Shown in pieces: positions 46,391-58,666 of a stretch of DNA of 64,000 bases. Each line of letters opens with the position of its first letter. The first letter of the stretch is position 1. Location of the stretch: positions 1 through 64,000 of the forward strand of contig JAUIRK010000643.1 in assembly GCA_030549495.1 (NCBI GenBank), given 5' to 3'. The notes under the pieces were generated by a model. It had not been told where the DNA came from, did no database searches, and saw nothing but the letters and a program-made list of their open reading frames with translations. This DNA is from Nectonema munidae. Its lineage: Eukaryota; Nematomorpha; Nectonematoida; Nectonematidae. The position numbers were made by a program, and so were the translations under genes.

Positions 46391-46641
46391 AATTAAAATA
46401 AAATTCAAAAAGTAATATAATTTATTGGGCACAGGATTTAAAACGGTGAATTTTCGCCGACAGTCGCTTTATCAAACCACTATACTAATGAGCAGAAGAA
46501 CTCTTCTTCGCTAATCCTTCCAATTTTCAACTTCTAGCCTACTCATTAGTATAGTGGTTTGATAAAGCCGACGTCGGCGAAAATTCCCGTTTTAATCCTG
46601 TGCCCAATAAATTATATTACTTTTTGAATTTTATTTTAATT
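46391..46641. repeat. Palindromic MITE with tRNA-Asp-like arms
   Basis: The arms at 46391-46493 and 46542-46641 are about 100 bp and near-identical inverted copies. Reading outward from the centre, each carries CTCATTAGTATAGTGGTTT, which matches the 5' half and A box of animal tRNA-Asp/Glu genes, then a GTC-containing stretch, then TTTTAATCC or TTTTAAATCC in place of the B box. The remaining stems do not fold well, so these are tRNA-derived relics, not genes. It lies inside the piggyBac element. Confidence 0.55.
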
Positions 46642-46773
46642 GAACATAAAAAATTCAAAATATCAAAAAACCTATTTATAAACAATTTGAAATTTATTTC
46701 ATAAAATATCAAGGGTTATACAAAAAAAATAAAGCATTATAATTATAGTTGAACAGATAAAAAATTAGCAAAA

Positions 46774-48538
46774 TCACAAATTAGAATGCAAAAAGAACAA
46801 ATGGATAAGGTGTGTTTTTTGCACATAAATTTTTACAATTTGAACACCTCCTTGTGCCTCGTGTTCTAGTCTGCATTCTTGAATTGAACAGTATCCCCTG
46901 CCCGAACTACTTTCCGCCGTGTCAATTTGCGGAGAAAAACCATAGTAAAAAAGAAGGTTTTTGATGGGTCTTGAAATCTGACTTATGTTAGCCCTAGTTC
47001 TCATAGAATTATAACCTAAATTTTTTGATAAAATTTAAAAAAAATTTTCTCCCTCCATGGCGAATGGGCAACGCATCGTTAGGGCAGTTGTGCTTGTAGA
47101 TAATCCATGTGTTGTAGGCAGCTATATCTAAATAATTAGAAAATGCGCAACTGTCCATCGCCTACTTGTCTTATAACTAGTAAAATCTCTGGCCATTCGA
47201 TTAAAACAATCCACCCCACTTTTGTATTTATTATAGGAAATTAGGCTTTCGGGTTTTCTTTTATTTGATGTGATAGTAACACTTCTACTATGCTGCGAGA
47301 TAAGACATAAACTGCTTTAAAATTCTTTCTAGCATGCTTTTCAGGTATATAAACACAAAGTGATGAAATATTGGAAATACAATTTTGCTCTCAGTTTCAC
47401 TTAAATTTAACGTGCGTAAAAATTTAGGTTTTAAAATATACGGAACAAATCTACGTATAGGATTTACTGTCCCACAAATTGTCAAATTTTTGGAAAGAGC
47501 CCACTCCGCTAAAGCATGAGATGTAAAAAATCTGTCAAGATAAATACCACACCCTGATGGGAGATTGCTACTTTCTACTAGACGCTTACAGATTTCTAGA
47601 CTTGAAAAATATTCCCGATCAATTAATCCTGAAACATAAATTTCGGGCTTCATAACATAAAATGTGTTAGAATCATTAAGATGGTAGAACTTTAAGCCAT
47701 AATGGCCCGGCTTTTTAGGGTCGTACACTTTTAGAGAACACCCCCACGAAATTTCACTAATTGCTCGTCTATAGTTACAGCATCAAGTGGTGTCCAAAAT
47801 TTATGGCATTTTTCAAAAAAGTTATTATGAATACGCCTAATGGCTGCTAGTTTGTCTGAAGGCTCTCTAGTGGCGCATCGTCAAAGCGTATAAAAATTTT
47901 GATGAATTGGAACATCCTTCTGCCGAGTGCAGCACGTAAGAAAGGATCTCCATCATTGGAAAAAAGGGCTTTAGTCGCAATTCTTTGGTCTTTTGATTGT
48001 CCCAAAAAATTAGACAACCAAAATAGGCAAGCAAATCGCTTATAACAAACTTTTCATGACACCTTTCAAATCCAACCACTTAGGGGACTCTTTCCTAGAA
48101 TCATAGAGTTTCTTATATCTCACATAAAGATTTATAGAAAAATAAACTTACTTGTAATTATCATCTGCTTTTTGTGAGTCATCTCGTATATATGAGAAAC
48201 CAAAGGAGGGTCAAAAAACAAATCAAAAATTTTATCAATTTCCTTCAAGTTTTTTGCATCATCAGAAGGTCCATATGGACGTGAAGAGATATCTCTACAG
48301 TTTCTAGCTTGAGATCTACCTCTTGAAGATTGTTGAGGCTCCCAGAAGAACTGTGTTCCATCTGGAGCTTTAAGAAAATATCTTCGGCGTCAAATACTTC
48401 TTCTAATTCCACTGCTTCTAGATTACTCTCACCTGTATAAATATCAGATGCTTCAGAATCTGAAATTGATGAAAATGATTCATTTTCTTCAGAAGAACTT
48501 GTTGTCAGAGGTGATGATGATGATGATAAAAATTCCAT
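46774..48538 (-). pseudogene. piggyBac transposase, broken
   Basis: Minus strand. The N-terminal Ser/Glu-rich part is at 48538-48245 (MEFLSSSSSPL, EENESFSSISDSEASD). A middle part is at about 48079-47867. The catalytic part at 47728-47288 includes KKPGHYGLKFYHL, GCGIYLDRFFTSHALAEWAL and a TICGTV motif typical of the family, with the Asp of YLDRFFTS kept. The C-terminal part at 47004-46774 includes GRGYCSIQECRLEH, probably the cysteine-rich finger. The pieces lie in different frames with gaps, so it is inactive. Confidence 0.8.
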
Positions 48539-48553
48539 GCGAAATAAGAACAA
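48245..48553 (-). other. N-terminal acidic part of the piggyBac transposase
   Basis: Low-complexity Ser/Glu stretch with ATG at 48536-48538. Listed separately because it is the one part of the broken transposase that keeps a plausible start codon. Confidence 0.5.
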
Positions 48554-48829
48554 TAGAGAAAATTATTCAACAACAAATTGTTGGTAAAAGTTATGGATCA
48601 ATGCATAGATAAGCTTTCATCAATAAATGATAAACATTGAATTCATGCGAAGATTACGGTCAGAAAATATCACAGATGAAGAAAAAATCAATTATAAGAA
48701 TGTGCACAGAATGAAGATGGAAAAAAGATAAACAACTTGCATTTATTGGTTTCGATATTTTACGTAACCTGATAGGAAAGTAGAGAAAGAGAGAAAAAAT
48801 ATGGGATAACGTATTATAAAGATAAAAAC

Positions 48830-49172
<343 letters not shown>

Positions 49173-49923
49173 GCGCGCGCATACAAACTAGCTAAGCTAG
49201 TATATATATAATACACTGACACACATATAACATACATATTTTGAAACTATAAATTTGGAGCAAAAACTATTCTTTTGTTCAAGATTGAATTTTTATAAAT
49301 TTTTCAAATAAAATTTTTAAATTTTGATTTTGATAGGATATAAAAGTAATGAAGAAGAATAGTTTATTAAAAATTCTATAAAAATGCTATTGTACATAAC
49401 AAAACAAAAACAGAATGGATAGAAAAAGGTGCTGAAAGGTCATTGAACCATAAGAAATATTTATAAAAAAAGGGGAGAGGTGAAACCCCCGCCCCGTCAA
49501 TAACCTACAATTTATAATAAAAATGTATCAAAAAAATTTCAAAAAAAAGTAAAGATACGCTTCTAGATGTTTCAGGAACAGTCAAGAAAATCAAGTGGAA
49601 TAATGCAATGATTTGAATTTAATTTGAGTTATAGAACAAGAGGAGGTCTTGAAAACCCCCTACCCCTCGTAAATAATAGAGTTGAAATATGTCATAATTC
49701 ATCATTCAAATGTTAATAGTTTTGTAAATAGTATATTCTATATGAAAAAGCGTATGGGCTTTTTTCTCCATTACTGTGTCCTTCGTGTAACAGTAAAATC
49801 GTGTGTCCTGCGAAGGTTAAAGAGAGATTCGGATATAGCATTTTTATTAAATGCTCTTTTAAATGTTCATTATTCAGAGATGTTCATTAAATAGAGGTGT
49901 TCATTATCAGAGATTTTACCGTA

Positions 49924-50187
49924 TTTTCTAACTAAAATAGGAAAAATAATTGGAATCGAATATCATTAGAATATACTTTCTATGAACGCTAAAGGGTTAA
50001 GTATATAAAACCTCATTGAAAAAGAAAGGCAGATGATTAATTTTAGAAAACTTCTGCTTGAAAGGTTTAAAACGGAGTGATACAAGTATAATTACATAAT
50101 TAAAGAGAAACGATTTCACCAAACTAGCGAAATGTTATAATTTCTCGTTTCACCAAAGGAAAAATGCATAACGCAAGCCCTGTTTAG
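49924..50187. other. AT-rich DNA flanking the Tigger element
   Basis: No gene or repeat recognised. Confidence 0.4.
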
Positions 50188-50333
50188 ATCAAGTTTGCTA
50201 CATCCAATCAAGAGAAATGCTTTCAAGTATTCCCCATTCGAATTCCTTGGAGTTTCTGATTCACATACTTCATTTTTGAAAGCTATTGCTTTAATCGAGG
50301 AAAATTTTTTAAAGTTTGAAAACTCATCACGAG
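50188..50333 (+). other. Candidate internal exon
   Basis: An acceptor CCCTGTTTAG, then an open frame SSLLHPIKRNAFKYSPFEFL and GVSDSHTSFLKAIALIEENF to a consensus donor GAG|GTAAGC. Its composition is host-like. Neighbouring exons were not found and the protein is unknown. Confidence 0.3.
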
Positions 50334-50871
50334 GTAAGCAGGGATCAAATGCAACAAAGTTACTTTCTTGTCATTAAGTTTACAATCAAATGGAATCTGA
50401 AACAGGAATCTTAATATATCTTAAGTTGTGAAATTCGTTTGAGTGGAACATTTATTTACACCAAACTTTAGATTTGTTTGAGATTCAGAACAACGCTTCC
50501 TGAACTCAAATTTACTAGAATAAAAATTTCGACAAAACTCTAGCACAGCGTCACTTTTGATATATGTCAACCAATTGGCTTGTGGTTTTTCACAAAGATA
50601 TAGATTTCTCTTGTTTCATTATTAAAAAGACGACATTCAGTATCTACCTTTTTTTGTCACAATGATGTGTGAAGAAAAGAGGATGTGAATATGAGAAACA
50701 CTTCTTTATACACACAAAGGGATAGACAAGAATTTTAAGCTGCGTGCAGCATTGAAGTCTACCTATAATAGTTTGATGGGCCACAATAAAATATCCATGA
50801 ATAGCTATAAAATAGGATAATGGTTTGTGAAAATATTAAAGCAAAAATACTAAAAAAAATGAAAAACATAC

Positions 50872-51028
50872 CAATCAATTTATTTTCATCGATCCTTTTG
50901 GAAGATGATTTTGAAGATACTTGGATGAAAGTTGACATGTTTACATCGCTCAAGATGCCTTTACACTCCTGCTTGAAGAGGGTTGATGCAATCGAAGTGA
51001 ACGAGTCTTTAACATGAAACATCATCAT
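50872..51028 (-). other. Candidate first coding exon
   Basis: Minus strand. It opens with three ATG codons (51028 downward), MMMFHVKDSFTSIASTLFKQ, then ECKGILSDVNMSTFIQVSS, ending at a donor GTATGT after ATTG. A possible next exon starts after TATTTTATAG near 50812. The plus strand has a competing 65-codon ATG frame at 50820-51017. No family is recognised. Confidence 0.3.
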
Positions 51029-51186
51029 TTCTCTCTCCTTGGCATGGTAACTGGATATGACTCAAAAAGAAAAAAAGAACAAACTTTTAAGCAGACTCTA
51101 CAGTACATCATGAATATAAAAAGGACTAAAGCTTCGAAAAATAGACAAGTTTAGTTTTTTATCTTCTTTCAATTTTACGCGATTAA

Positions 51187-51451
51187 CCCATTTACGACCA
51201 ATGTTCCTATTTTGGAACATAAGTAATTTCATCTTCGTCTGCTTTTTTCAATGACTTTGAATATAAATCGTCTGCGTTTTTTATAGATATCGTCTGCTTT
51301 GCTTGGTCTTAAATGGGTTAACCCATTAAGTACCAAGAAATCAGACGATATTTTAAAAAAACGCAGACGATTTATATTCAAAGTCATTGAAAAAAGCAGA
51401 CGAAGATGAAATTACTTATGTTCCCAAATGGGAACATTGGGACTAAATGCG
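51187..51451. mobile_element. Two head-to-head TTAA MITEs sharing the middle TTAA
   Basis: TTAA occurs at 51183-51186, 51318-51321 and 51452-51455. The two units between (131 and 130 bp) are inverted copies of each other. Each has short TIRs (CCCATTTACGACCAA against CCCATTTAAGACCAA in the first). The shared interior includes ATAAATCGTCTGCGTTTTTT and a small hairpin around TGTTCC/GGAACA. These fit piggyBac-type MITEs. Confidence 0.8.
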
Positions 51452-51455
51452 TTAA

Positions 51456-51860
51456 AAAGCTTTTTAAGGTATATAAACTAAGAGAGGGCTTAAGGCATTA
51501 TCAAACACACATGATTAAACATACTCTTCAAATGTCGGGGCTTAAAAATAAAGGTTTCATTCATTTGTTACTGACTAATAATACTCTAAACCTAAACCAA
51601 GAAATTAGTTGCTAAGTAGCTAACTCTACTATTCATATACAATAAGCCCCGAGGAATAGAGAATTCTACTTTCAGCGATATAGTTGATTTTGTGCGCACT
51701 AGATTCGCCTATTAAATTTAGGATCAGCATGCCTTAACTGCCATTCGCAAACGCCTATATTTCTTGGGGTAACTTACATATTAATATTAGATATATATGG
51801 GACAAGAGTCAAAGTGCAAGCCTAGTTTGTTCATAGTATAGTGCTATAATATATATATAT
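51456..51860. other. Unassigned DNA
   Basis: One open stretch of about 70 codons continues from the MITE; no gene recognised. Confidence 0.4.
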
Positions 51861-53058
51861 CAGAGCGAGGAAAAATTGACCCAAAAAATTGCCTTTTACT
51901 CAGAGAAAAAATTGGCTTTATTGACTTTTTAAAGTTTCATTTAATTGAACAACTATGAACACTTTAGAGAAAGTATTGAAAATTATTTCAAAGAATCCAT
52001 GACTTTGTAATACAACAACATATAATTAATGACATTTTCTGATTTAAAATTCGATCATTTTCTAACAGTTTTTCCAGTTTAGAAAAAGATCTTTCTACTT
52101 CTAAAGTTAAAACTTGACAATTATGTAATTTGGGATAAGTACTGCGAGAGATTTGAGAGTTTTTCATATTCATGATTTTATTGATTTCATTTTATTTGAA
52201 TCTATTTTCAAGATAACTTTTAACGCCACATTCGTCTTAAATGAAATAATGTAAGTGAAGGCATCTTCGACTGAAAAAGTCTCTATGTTGACCTTTTCCT
52301 ACTAAATCAATGAATCGTGAATATTTTCTAATTATTATTGTTAGCAAGTTTTGACACAGATTTTCTTTTTTAACAATTTCTTGAAATTTGGCAATAAAAT
52401 TCCATCATCTTCATCATTAATTTCTTCACTGCTAGAAGATTTTAATGAAAATATTTTGCTGTTTGCAACCAATTTGTCAATTTCTTTACAATTGGAACTG
52501 AAGTGTTGCCGATAGGTTTGAAAAGAGAACGTTTTTTTCTATTACTAATTTTGAATGATTTAATGCCGGTAATCAATAATTTTGCAGGATAACTTAACTT
52601 TTAAGGTAAACTTGTGTAAAAGATGTGAAAAACATCTAAATGATAAAAAAGTTAGGGAATAAAATTCCATAACTTCTGCAGCGGGTATATCATATGTAAC
52701 CTCGTTTGTCAACAAAAAAAAATTGTCTTACAAAAAACTTCTTCATGTTTAACCTAAGCCAGGCAAACTATACAGTAAAACCTTTTATTAGATGAAAAAA
52801 AGCCCAACTATTGTGAAAGTGTTGATATAAAGAAGAAATCTTGTATGTATCGCTTATAACAATTTTAGGCACATTGAATCAAAAAGTGTTAAATATAAAA
52901 ATTGACTTTATTGACCTAAACTCGAAAAATTGACTTTAATTGACTTAAAATTTTGAAATTAGTTCACAATTTTTTAGACTAAACAAGTAAAGATCTTCTT
53001 CAGAGAGTTTTTGCTAAACGGAAATAAAAGTTGACTTTATTGACTTTTACTCGCCCTG
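51861..53058 (-). mobile_element. 1.2-kb hAT element, copy 2
   Basis: An inverted, closely similar copy of 32243-33436: it starts CAGAGCGAGGAAAAATTG and ends GACTTTTACTCGCCCTG. The minus-strand frame at 52173-51988 keeps the dimerisation end better than copy 1: VLTLEVERSFSKLEKLLEND and RILNQKMSLIICC. The left flank (ATATATAT) and right flank (CTCATAAC) do not match; the right flank is the start of the palindromic element. Confidence 0.85.
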
Positions 53059-53735
53059 CTCATAACCTGTAAGGTTGAACGCGGGTAGATAACTTGAGTG
53101 TCATCTCCAACCTGTATACTACGATGATTCATCTCCAATCTGTATACTACGATGGTTTCTATTTCATGTACATAGGGAGACAATGTTAAACTTTCTGTTC
53201 ATATTTTGCTTGATGTAAGATTTGATATACCTCATTCGGGGAGACCATGTTACATAAGTTATTACCTATATTTTTGCATTTTTTCACGATATTAAATCAT
53301 ATATCTGTCAAATAATCAAAATAAAATTCTGTAATCAAAGAATATTCTCTAAAAAATCAAAAAATATCAAACTTTCTGTTCATAATTTGCTAGATGTAAG
53401 ATTTGGTATACCTCATACCATGTTACAAAAGTTATTACCTATATTTTTGCAATTTGCACGATATTAAATAATATATTTGTCAAATAATCAAAATAAAATT
53501 CTGTAATCAAAGAAATGAAAAATGTTCAAATCAAAAAATATTTAATCTTTTCAAATATATCGTTGGCTCCCCTTACCTTTTTTTTATTAGATAAAAATTA
53601 TTGGAGACTCGGTTTATCTTTCTATTCTAAAAATAACGGGAGCCAACGATATATTTGAAAAGAATAAATATTTAAGAATAAATATAAATATGCCACTCAA
53701 GTTGTCTACCCGCGTTCAACCGTACAGGTTATGAG
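53059..53735. mobile_element. Palindromic element, short complete copy
   Basis: The terminal inverted repeats are CTCATAACCTGTAAGG on the left and, in reverse, CTCATAACCTGTACGG on the right, each continuing GCGGGTAGA(T/C)AACTTG. Inside are ATCTCCAACCTGTATACTAC units and a centre with GTTGGCTCCCCTTA and GGGAGCCAACG flanking about 70 bp. No coding frame. It is the same family as 21756-23137. Confidence 0.8.
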
Positions 53736-53972
53736 CTTTGAAAGGTTATATTTGTTGCAGACATCGGCGGCAGCTTACCGCAGATTCAATGACCGATATT
53801 TTTTTCAGTCAGTTGTTTTGTGTTGATAAATGCGTTGTAGTTAATATTTATTTGTTACAAATCTTTTAATTCACTTACATTTTCATTTTTCAGAAAGTTA
53901 ATATTCTTTAGTAAATACGTTATCAAGTCAAACAGGCAATGACATCGAAAGTAAGAATGTGGCTGCAGACCA

Positions 53973-55204
53973 GTGGCGGATCCTGAAATTTCTTATAGGG
54001 GGCCATAATCTATTTAATTTTTTTGCAATTTTGCTAAAAGTCTTCAGAGAATACGACAGTTGTATTATATCTTTTAGAATTCGACTTGTCATATCGTTGA
54101 TATAAACGTATCAACTACCAGCAAGTATTGTTTTAGGAAAAAGCAAAATTAGTAAGAATAATTTTCGAAGCCATTTTTCATATATATCAAAGCGACTGCT
54201 GCAGACAAAGATCTTGATAAATTTGTGATGGTAGAAAATGAGCCTGAAAAAGATGTAACTGCAGAAAATGAGCATGGGAAAGATGTGGACGCAGAAAGTG
54301 AGTTTCAGAAAGAAGCTGCCGCTGCTGCAGAAAGAAAACTGAAGAAAAGTGTGGCTGTAGCCCTCAAACCTTTGAGCCAAAGAGAAACACTCAACTATAG
54401 AGTTTGTGAGAAACAAATCAAACGCAAAAACTACAACATTCACTTAGAAAGATTGCATCCAACAGAAAACAGCAAAGATTTGCGGAGAAAAGAACAATCA
54501 AAAATCACAATCACTCACTTTTTCAGTATAAAGGGAAATAGCTCTTCAAATGTCGCTACTGAATCAGGAGAAACAATTGACCTTTCCGTGGGTGGTGTGA
54601 TATGATTGAAGACACACTACCAAATAAATCTTTTGGTGATAATTCAAATGTCAGATCCATTCCTAAAGATAAAAATATAACTGAATCTTTAAATGTCTCA
54701 AATATTCCGCAAGAAAGTGCCTCATGCTATATGCCAGAAGGAAATAAGTCTTCTTTCGGATAGGACACAGGAGTTGCGCCATGATGATAGCAAGAAATTG
54801 ATCAAGCTTTTCTGTCAACAAAAGAGAAACTTTATGAAGGTATTGAAATGATTATGCACATCTCAACTGTCGCAACAGTCAAAATATCTACAGAGTCAGT
54901 ACTTGAATCCAACGTCAGTGCTTTTGAGCGACATTTCCACAAAGGAAGACCAGTGAAAGAAGAAACGATGAAGAAGGTAATGGAAGTCGCAATGAATGGT
55001 CCGGTTCTTGTTGAGGCTGACAAGCTGCTTAAGAAAGCAATGAATAGGTACTGGAAAGGAAAACGCAGGCATTTTGTCAAGAAATCTGATGTTCGAGATT
55101 TCTTCAAAAACCCTTTGGTTATCAAAAGACTTAAGAAAGAACGCTCAAAGTTGCCCTTCATGAATCTTTTGAATAAGGGATGTAGAGAAATCTTTCAAAC
55201 TTAG
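53973..55204 (+). pseudogene. hAT/ZMYM-like element relic
   Basis: The left end CAGTGGCGGATCCTG at about 53973, followed by GGGGG, is a typical hAT terminus. Frame 54228-54605 has an acidic repeat region, then a degenerate zinc-finger-like segment (RVCEKQIKRKNYNIHLERLH) and ITITHFFSIKGN, as in BED/ZMYM-type transposase N-termini. Frame 54848-55204 has FERHFHKGRPVKEETMKKVM, LLKKAMNRYWKGKRRHFVKK and KERSKLPFMN, resembling KIAA1586-like transposon-derived proteins. Stops lie between the two frames and the catalytic core is absent. The right TIR was not seen. Confidence 0.5.
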
Positions 55205-58200
55205 ATATATGTGTTGAAATTACAATTTAAAAGTACAAATTTAGTATTCACATATTTGACTTGTGATTGTAATATTTTTATATAAAATGAAGGTAGTTAT
55301 TTACAAGTGGTCGTTTTCCAATGAAAAACCCTTTTTGTGGAGATGTTGATTGTTTTGAAAGCTTCTAAATTTTTTGCGAAAAGGTCTTCCTCCGAAAAGC
55401 TTCGGTCGCGGTAAGGTTTAAAAAAAATATATATTATGGTTATGAGATATATATATATATATGTTTATGTATACAAAGCACGCACTAAGCACTCGTGGCG
55501 GATAAAAGGTTCACGGGGAAAACGTTTTGGCAGCCATATTAAAACAAAATCTATAATACTCGGTTTATTTAACTAGATGTACAAATTTAGATTTAGACAT
55601 TTTTTTAAAAGAGTGAATAAGTATGCGCGCGCGTGTCTAAGTATGTGTATTAGAGCCAAGAAAGGAAAGAACAAATTTGTCCAGATTAGCCAGCACCCGC
55701 ATTGTGTAAAAAAGCACCCAACCCACACGCACTAAAATGTTCTGAAGGCAATCTGTAAACGATCAATAGCCTCAAAAATGGGTATTCAAAGTAAAGCCAA
55801 CCCGAACACGAACAATCGTTTAAACATAAAGACATTCTATTTAAACTGTTTATTTGATTCAAAAATATATAAATGAAGTGGGAAGGAGTTATTGAATAAA
55901 AGATGTGCAATGCATAAAACGTAAAGGAAAAAGGATTCAGAAGTCTTTATTCAAATGTTATTTTAAGATTTTTAAAGCTGCGATTGAAGTAAAGTGGGCA
56001 AGGAAAAACAATCGCGAAGAAAATGTAGGACGATGAGGGTATATGAAGTGGTGTGGATATCGTATTTATATGATAGACATTTGAAAGAAGCTTTATACAC
56101 AATACATGGAAAACGCAATCATTTTCTAGGACAGATTAGTCGCCGTTCATGCAATATGCAACAATGTTCCAGTGCATCAATAAGGTTCAGAAATTTGATC
56201 ATCTTCTTCGAGAAGAAATTCTCAAGCCTGTTGAAAAATGTGGAAACAAACTTTAGATATGTTCCTTCCTCCAGAAACGCAGAAGGGATAGCATAAGTGC
56301 CTATATAAGGCAGTACACCCCCTTTAGCGTAGTATGTCTTTTGAACCCAGCCTCTTTTTATTGTGTTTCTTGTTGTTATATCTTTTAAATGGAAATGAGT
56401 GACAAGCCTTGCTTCTAGTAGTGCTTGCGCGTAGAAATATTTTAACTATACTTTCTGAAAGAATATTTAACACATTGATTTTTATTAGCCTAAAATTTTT
56501 GAAAATGATAATAACAGGGAGGCGAGGGGTGGCACTTCCCCCGAGAGTTCTTAGAAGCAAAAAATTGATAAAATTCTTTTTGTAAAGAAATTGTTGATTT
56601 ATATACTCCTTTTTTGAGCACCAAAGAGCCATCACGCAATATAATGGAACAGGAATCAAACAAGTAGATGCTAATGAATTTAGATATGATGAAAGCAGTC
56701 TTTGATTTGTCGAGAAAGTTGCAAGCAGCAAGCTCGCTTCTTGTCTTATGCCAGCTCATATTTTATATGCATTGCATGCTACATACTATCCATCTCCTCT
56801 ATATCACTTTATGCTGTGCGTAGACAATGTGCGTCTAATTTGACTTTTATATTGTTCAACCTTTTCCCCTTCTTTGACAGTCGGAACACTTCTTGACTGT
56901 GAATTGTTGCAATAAATTAATATTATGCACATTTACTAACGTTTTCATCATACCAATGATTTTTATCTAGCTAAAGGTTAAAATTTCAAAAATTTTAACA
57001 GGGGGTACCATTGGGAAGCAAAACAATTTAGGGGGAGGGGTAATTCGCCCCAAAAATAAGCGGAAAATTGCATAAAGGCATTAGGTAGCTTAGATGTTGA
57101 TTGACAACGTTTGCCCAAACTTATTGTGTCTAATTTTACTAAAAATACAAAATATTTAGGAGATCCGGAATTTTTAATTCCGGTATCTTGTGAAACATCT
57201 CTTAAACTTTACATTTGATAGAATAATAAAACAGATTTCAAGGTATCAAATCAAGTAAAGATCTTACTAATCAGAGCTTGAAGAGTACTTTGATGACGCT
57301 CATTTAAAAATGACAAATACTTTTCTTTGATCCATAGCGCACACGAAAGCGACTCAAAGAATTTTCCTTAAAATAGCATCTTTTCAATGCAGACAAAAGT
57401 GAATGGAAAAAAAGCCGAACTGTTCAGTGTGATTTAAACAAATTTAATTCTTCCGCGAGTTCATTTTTAATGGGTGTACTTTGCATGTTATTGTAAATAC
57501 TGGCATTCATGGATGGCCCTTAGTAAATATCAGGGTTGGATCAAATAAGAATGTATTTGCAGTCAGATACAAATTTGATGTTTGTGTAGTTCATGGTGAA
57601 CATTAGGGTCTCATATGAAGGGTTGGATTGAAATCTAGTCTACTCATTTCATCATCATAAAAATTTATCACATTGCGTCCATGGTCTAACGAGATGATTA
57701 GTAAGTTCGCCTTCATTCAAGGCGCGCCTGTATAAGAGTAGGCGTTATAAATTATTTTGCCAAAAATATATATTTTTGGACAAACTAGAGAATACACACT
57801 TGAGTTGATAATTATTTTGAATTGATTTAAAAATGAAATCGATTTTCTTTAAAAAAAAAAGTGTACATATTTCATATGCTTTCATATCTAATTAAAACTA
57901 ACAGAGTTTAGGTTTATCAAAAATTGAATAGACAGAGCTTCAAGATTAGATAGTTGCGTACTATTACATTAGACTTTTTTAGCCATAAAATGCCAATATT
58001 AATGATAAATTTTAGTTTTAAATAAATATATTTAAAGTATTTTCCACGATTATTATCTATCGACTTTATACACATTTTTTTTATATATTCTTTGCTTTAT
58101 AAAACTTCTAAGTAGTTGAAGATTTTTCAGATTTGTAATATTTTTATTTAAACATAATTTTGTGAAAAAGTGTAAGTTGTAAAATCCAAAGCTTAGCCAC

Positions 58201-58211
58201 ATTTTAAAGTA
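55205..58211. other. Mostly AT-rich DNA; no gene identified
   Basis: Several 60-135-codon open stretches occur on both strands (for example 55994-56296 plus and 56759-56490 minus) without a domain or convincing splice pair. G-rich scraps near 56518 and 57000-57050 look like transposon ends. Confidence 0.35.
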
Positions 58212-58666
58212 CAGGCAGGTCTCGTTTATCCAACACTTTTGGTTTTACACGTATTCTTGTCGGATTGTGAATGGTCGGATTAATGATCATTTCTACCTGT
58301 GTATTAAATTTATAAAGAATCAATACCGCAAATTAAAATGTTATTTATTAAATGAAGTATATGTAATATTTGTTTAATGTGAAAAAAATCTTTCACAAAT
58401 GATTACTTCAACTTCAATCCTACACGAAAGAAATGGCAAAAGTAAAGAATATCTTTAGGTATAAGCTAAGAAACTCGCACAGTCAGTCTTAAAAATGTAT
58501 TATGAAAAATACAATTTTAATATTTTGTCTTTCGGATTAGCAACACATGTCTAATAGAAATTAGTTTGATTTGAAGCACTGTCGATGTCTGAAAAACGTT
58601 GAAAAAATTGGTTACAGTCAATAGTCCCTTGTTTAGAGGGATTGTCGGATAAACGAGGCCCGACTG
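58212..58666. mobile_element. Tigger/pogo-type MITE, 455 bp
   Basis: The left end CAGGCAGGTCTCGTTTATCC is preceded by TA. The right end, in reverse, is CAGTCGGGCCTCGTTTATCC. The CAGTC..CCTCGTTTATCC pattern is typical of Tigger termini. The interior is non-coding, with a second copy of a TCGGATTA motif. The right-hand TA is not preserved. Confidence 0.75.
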
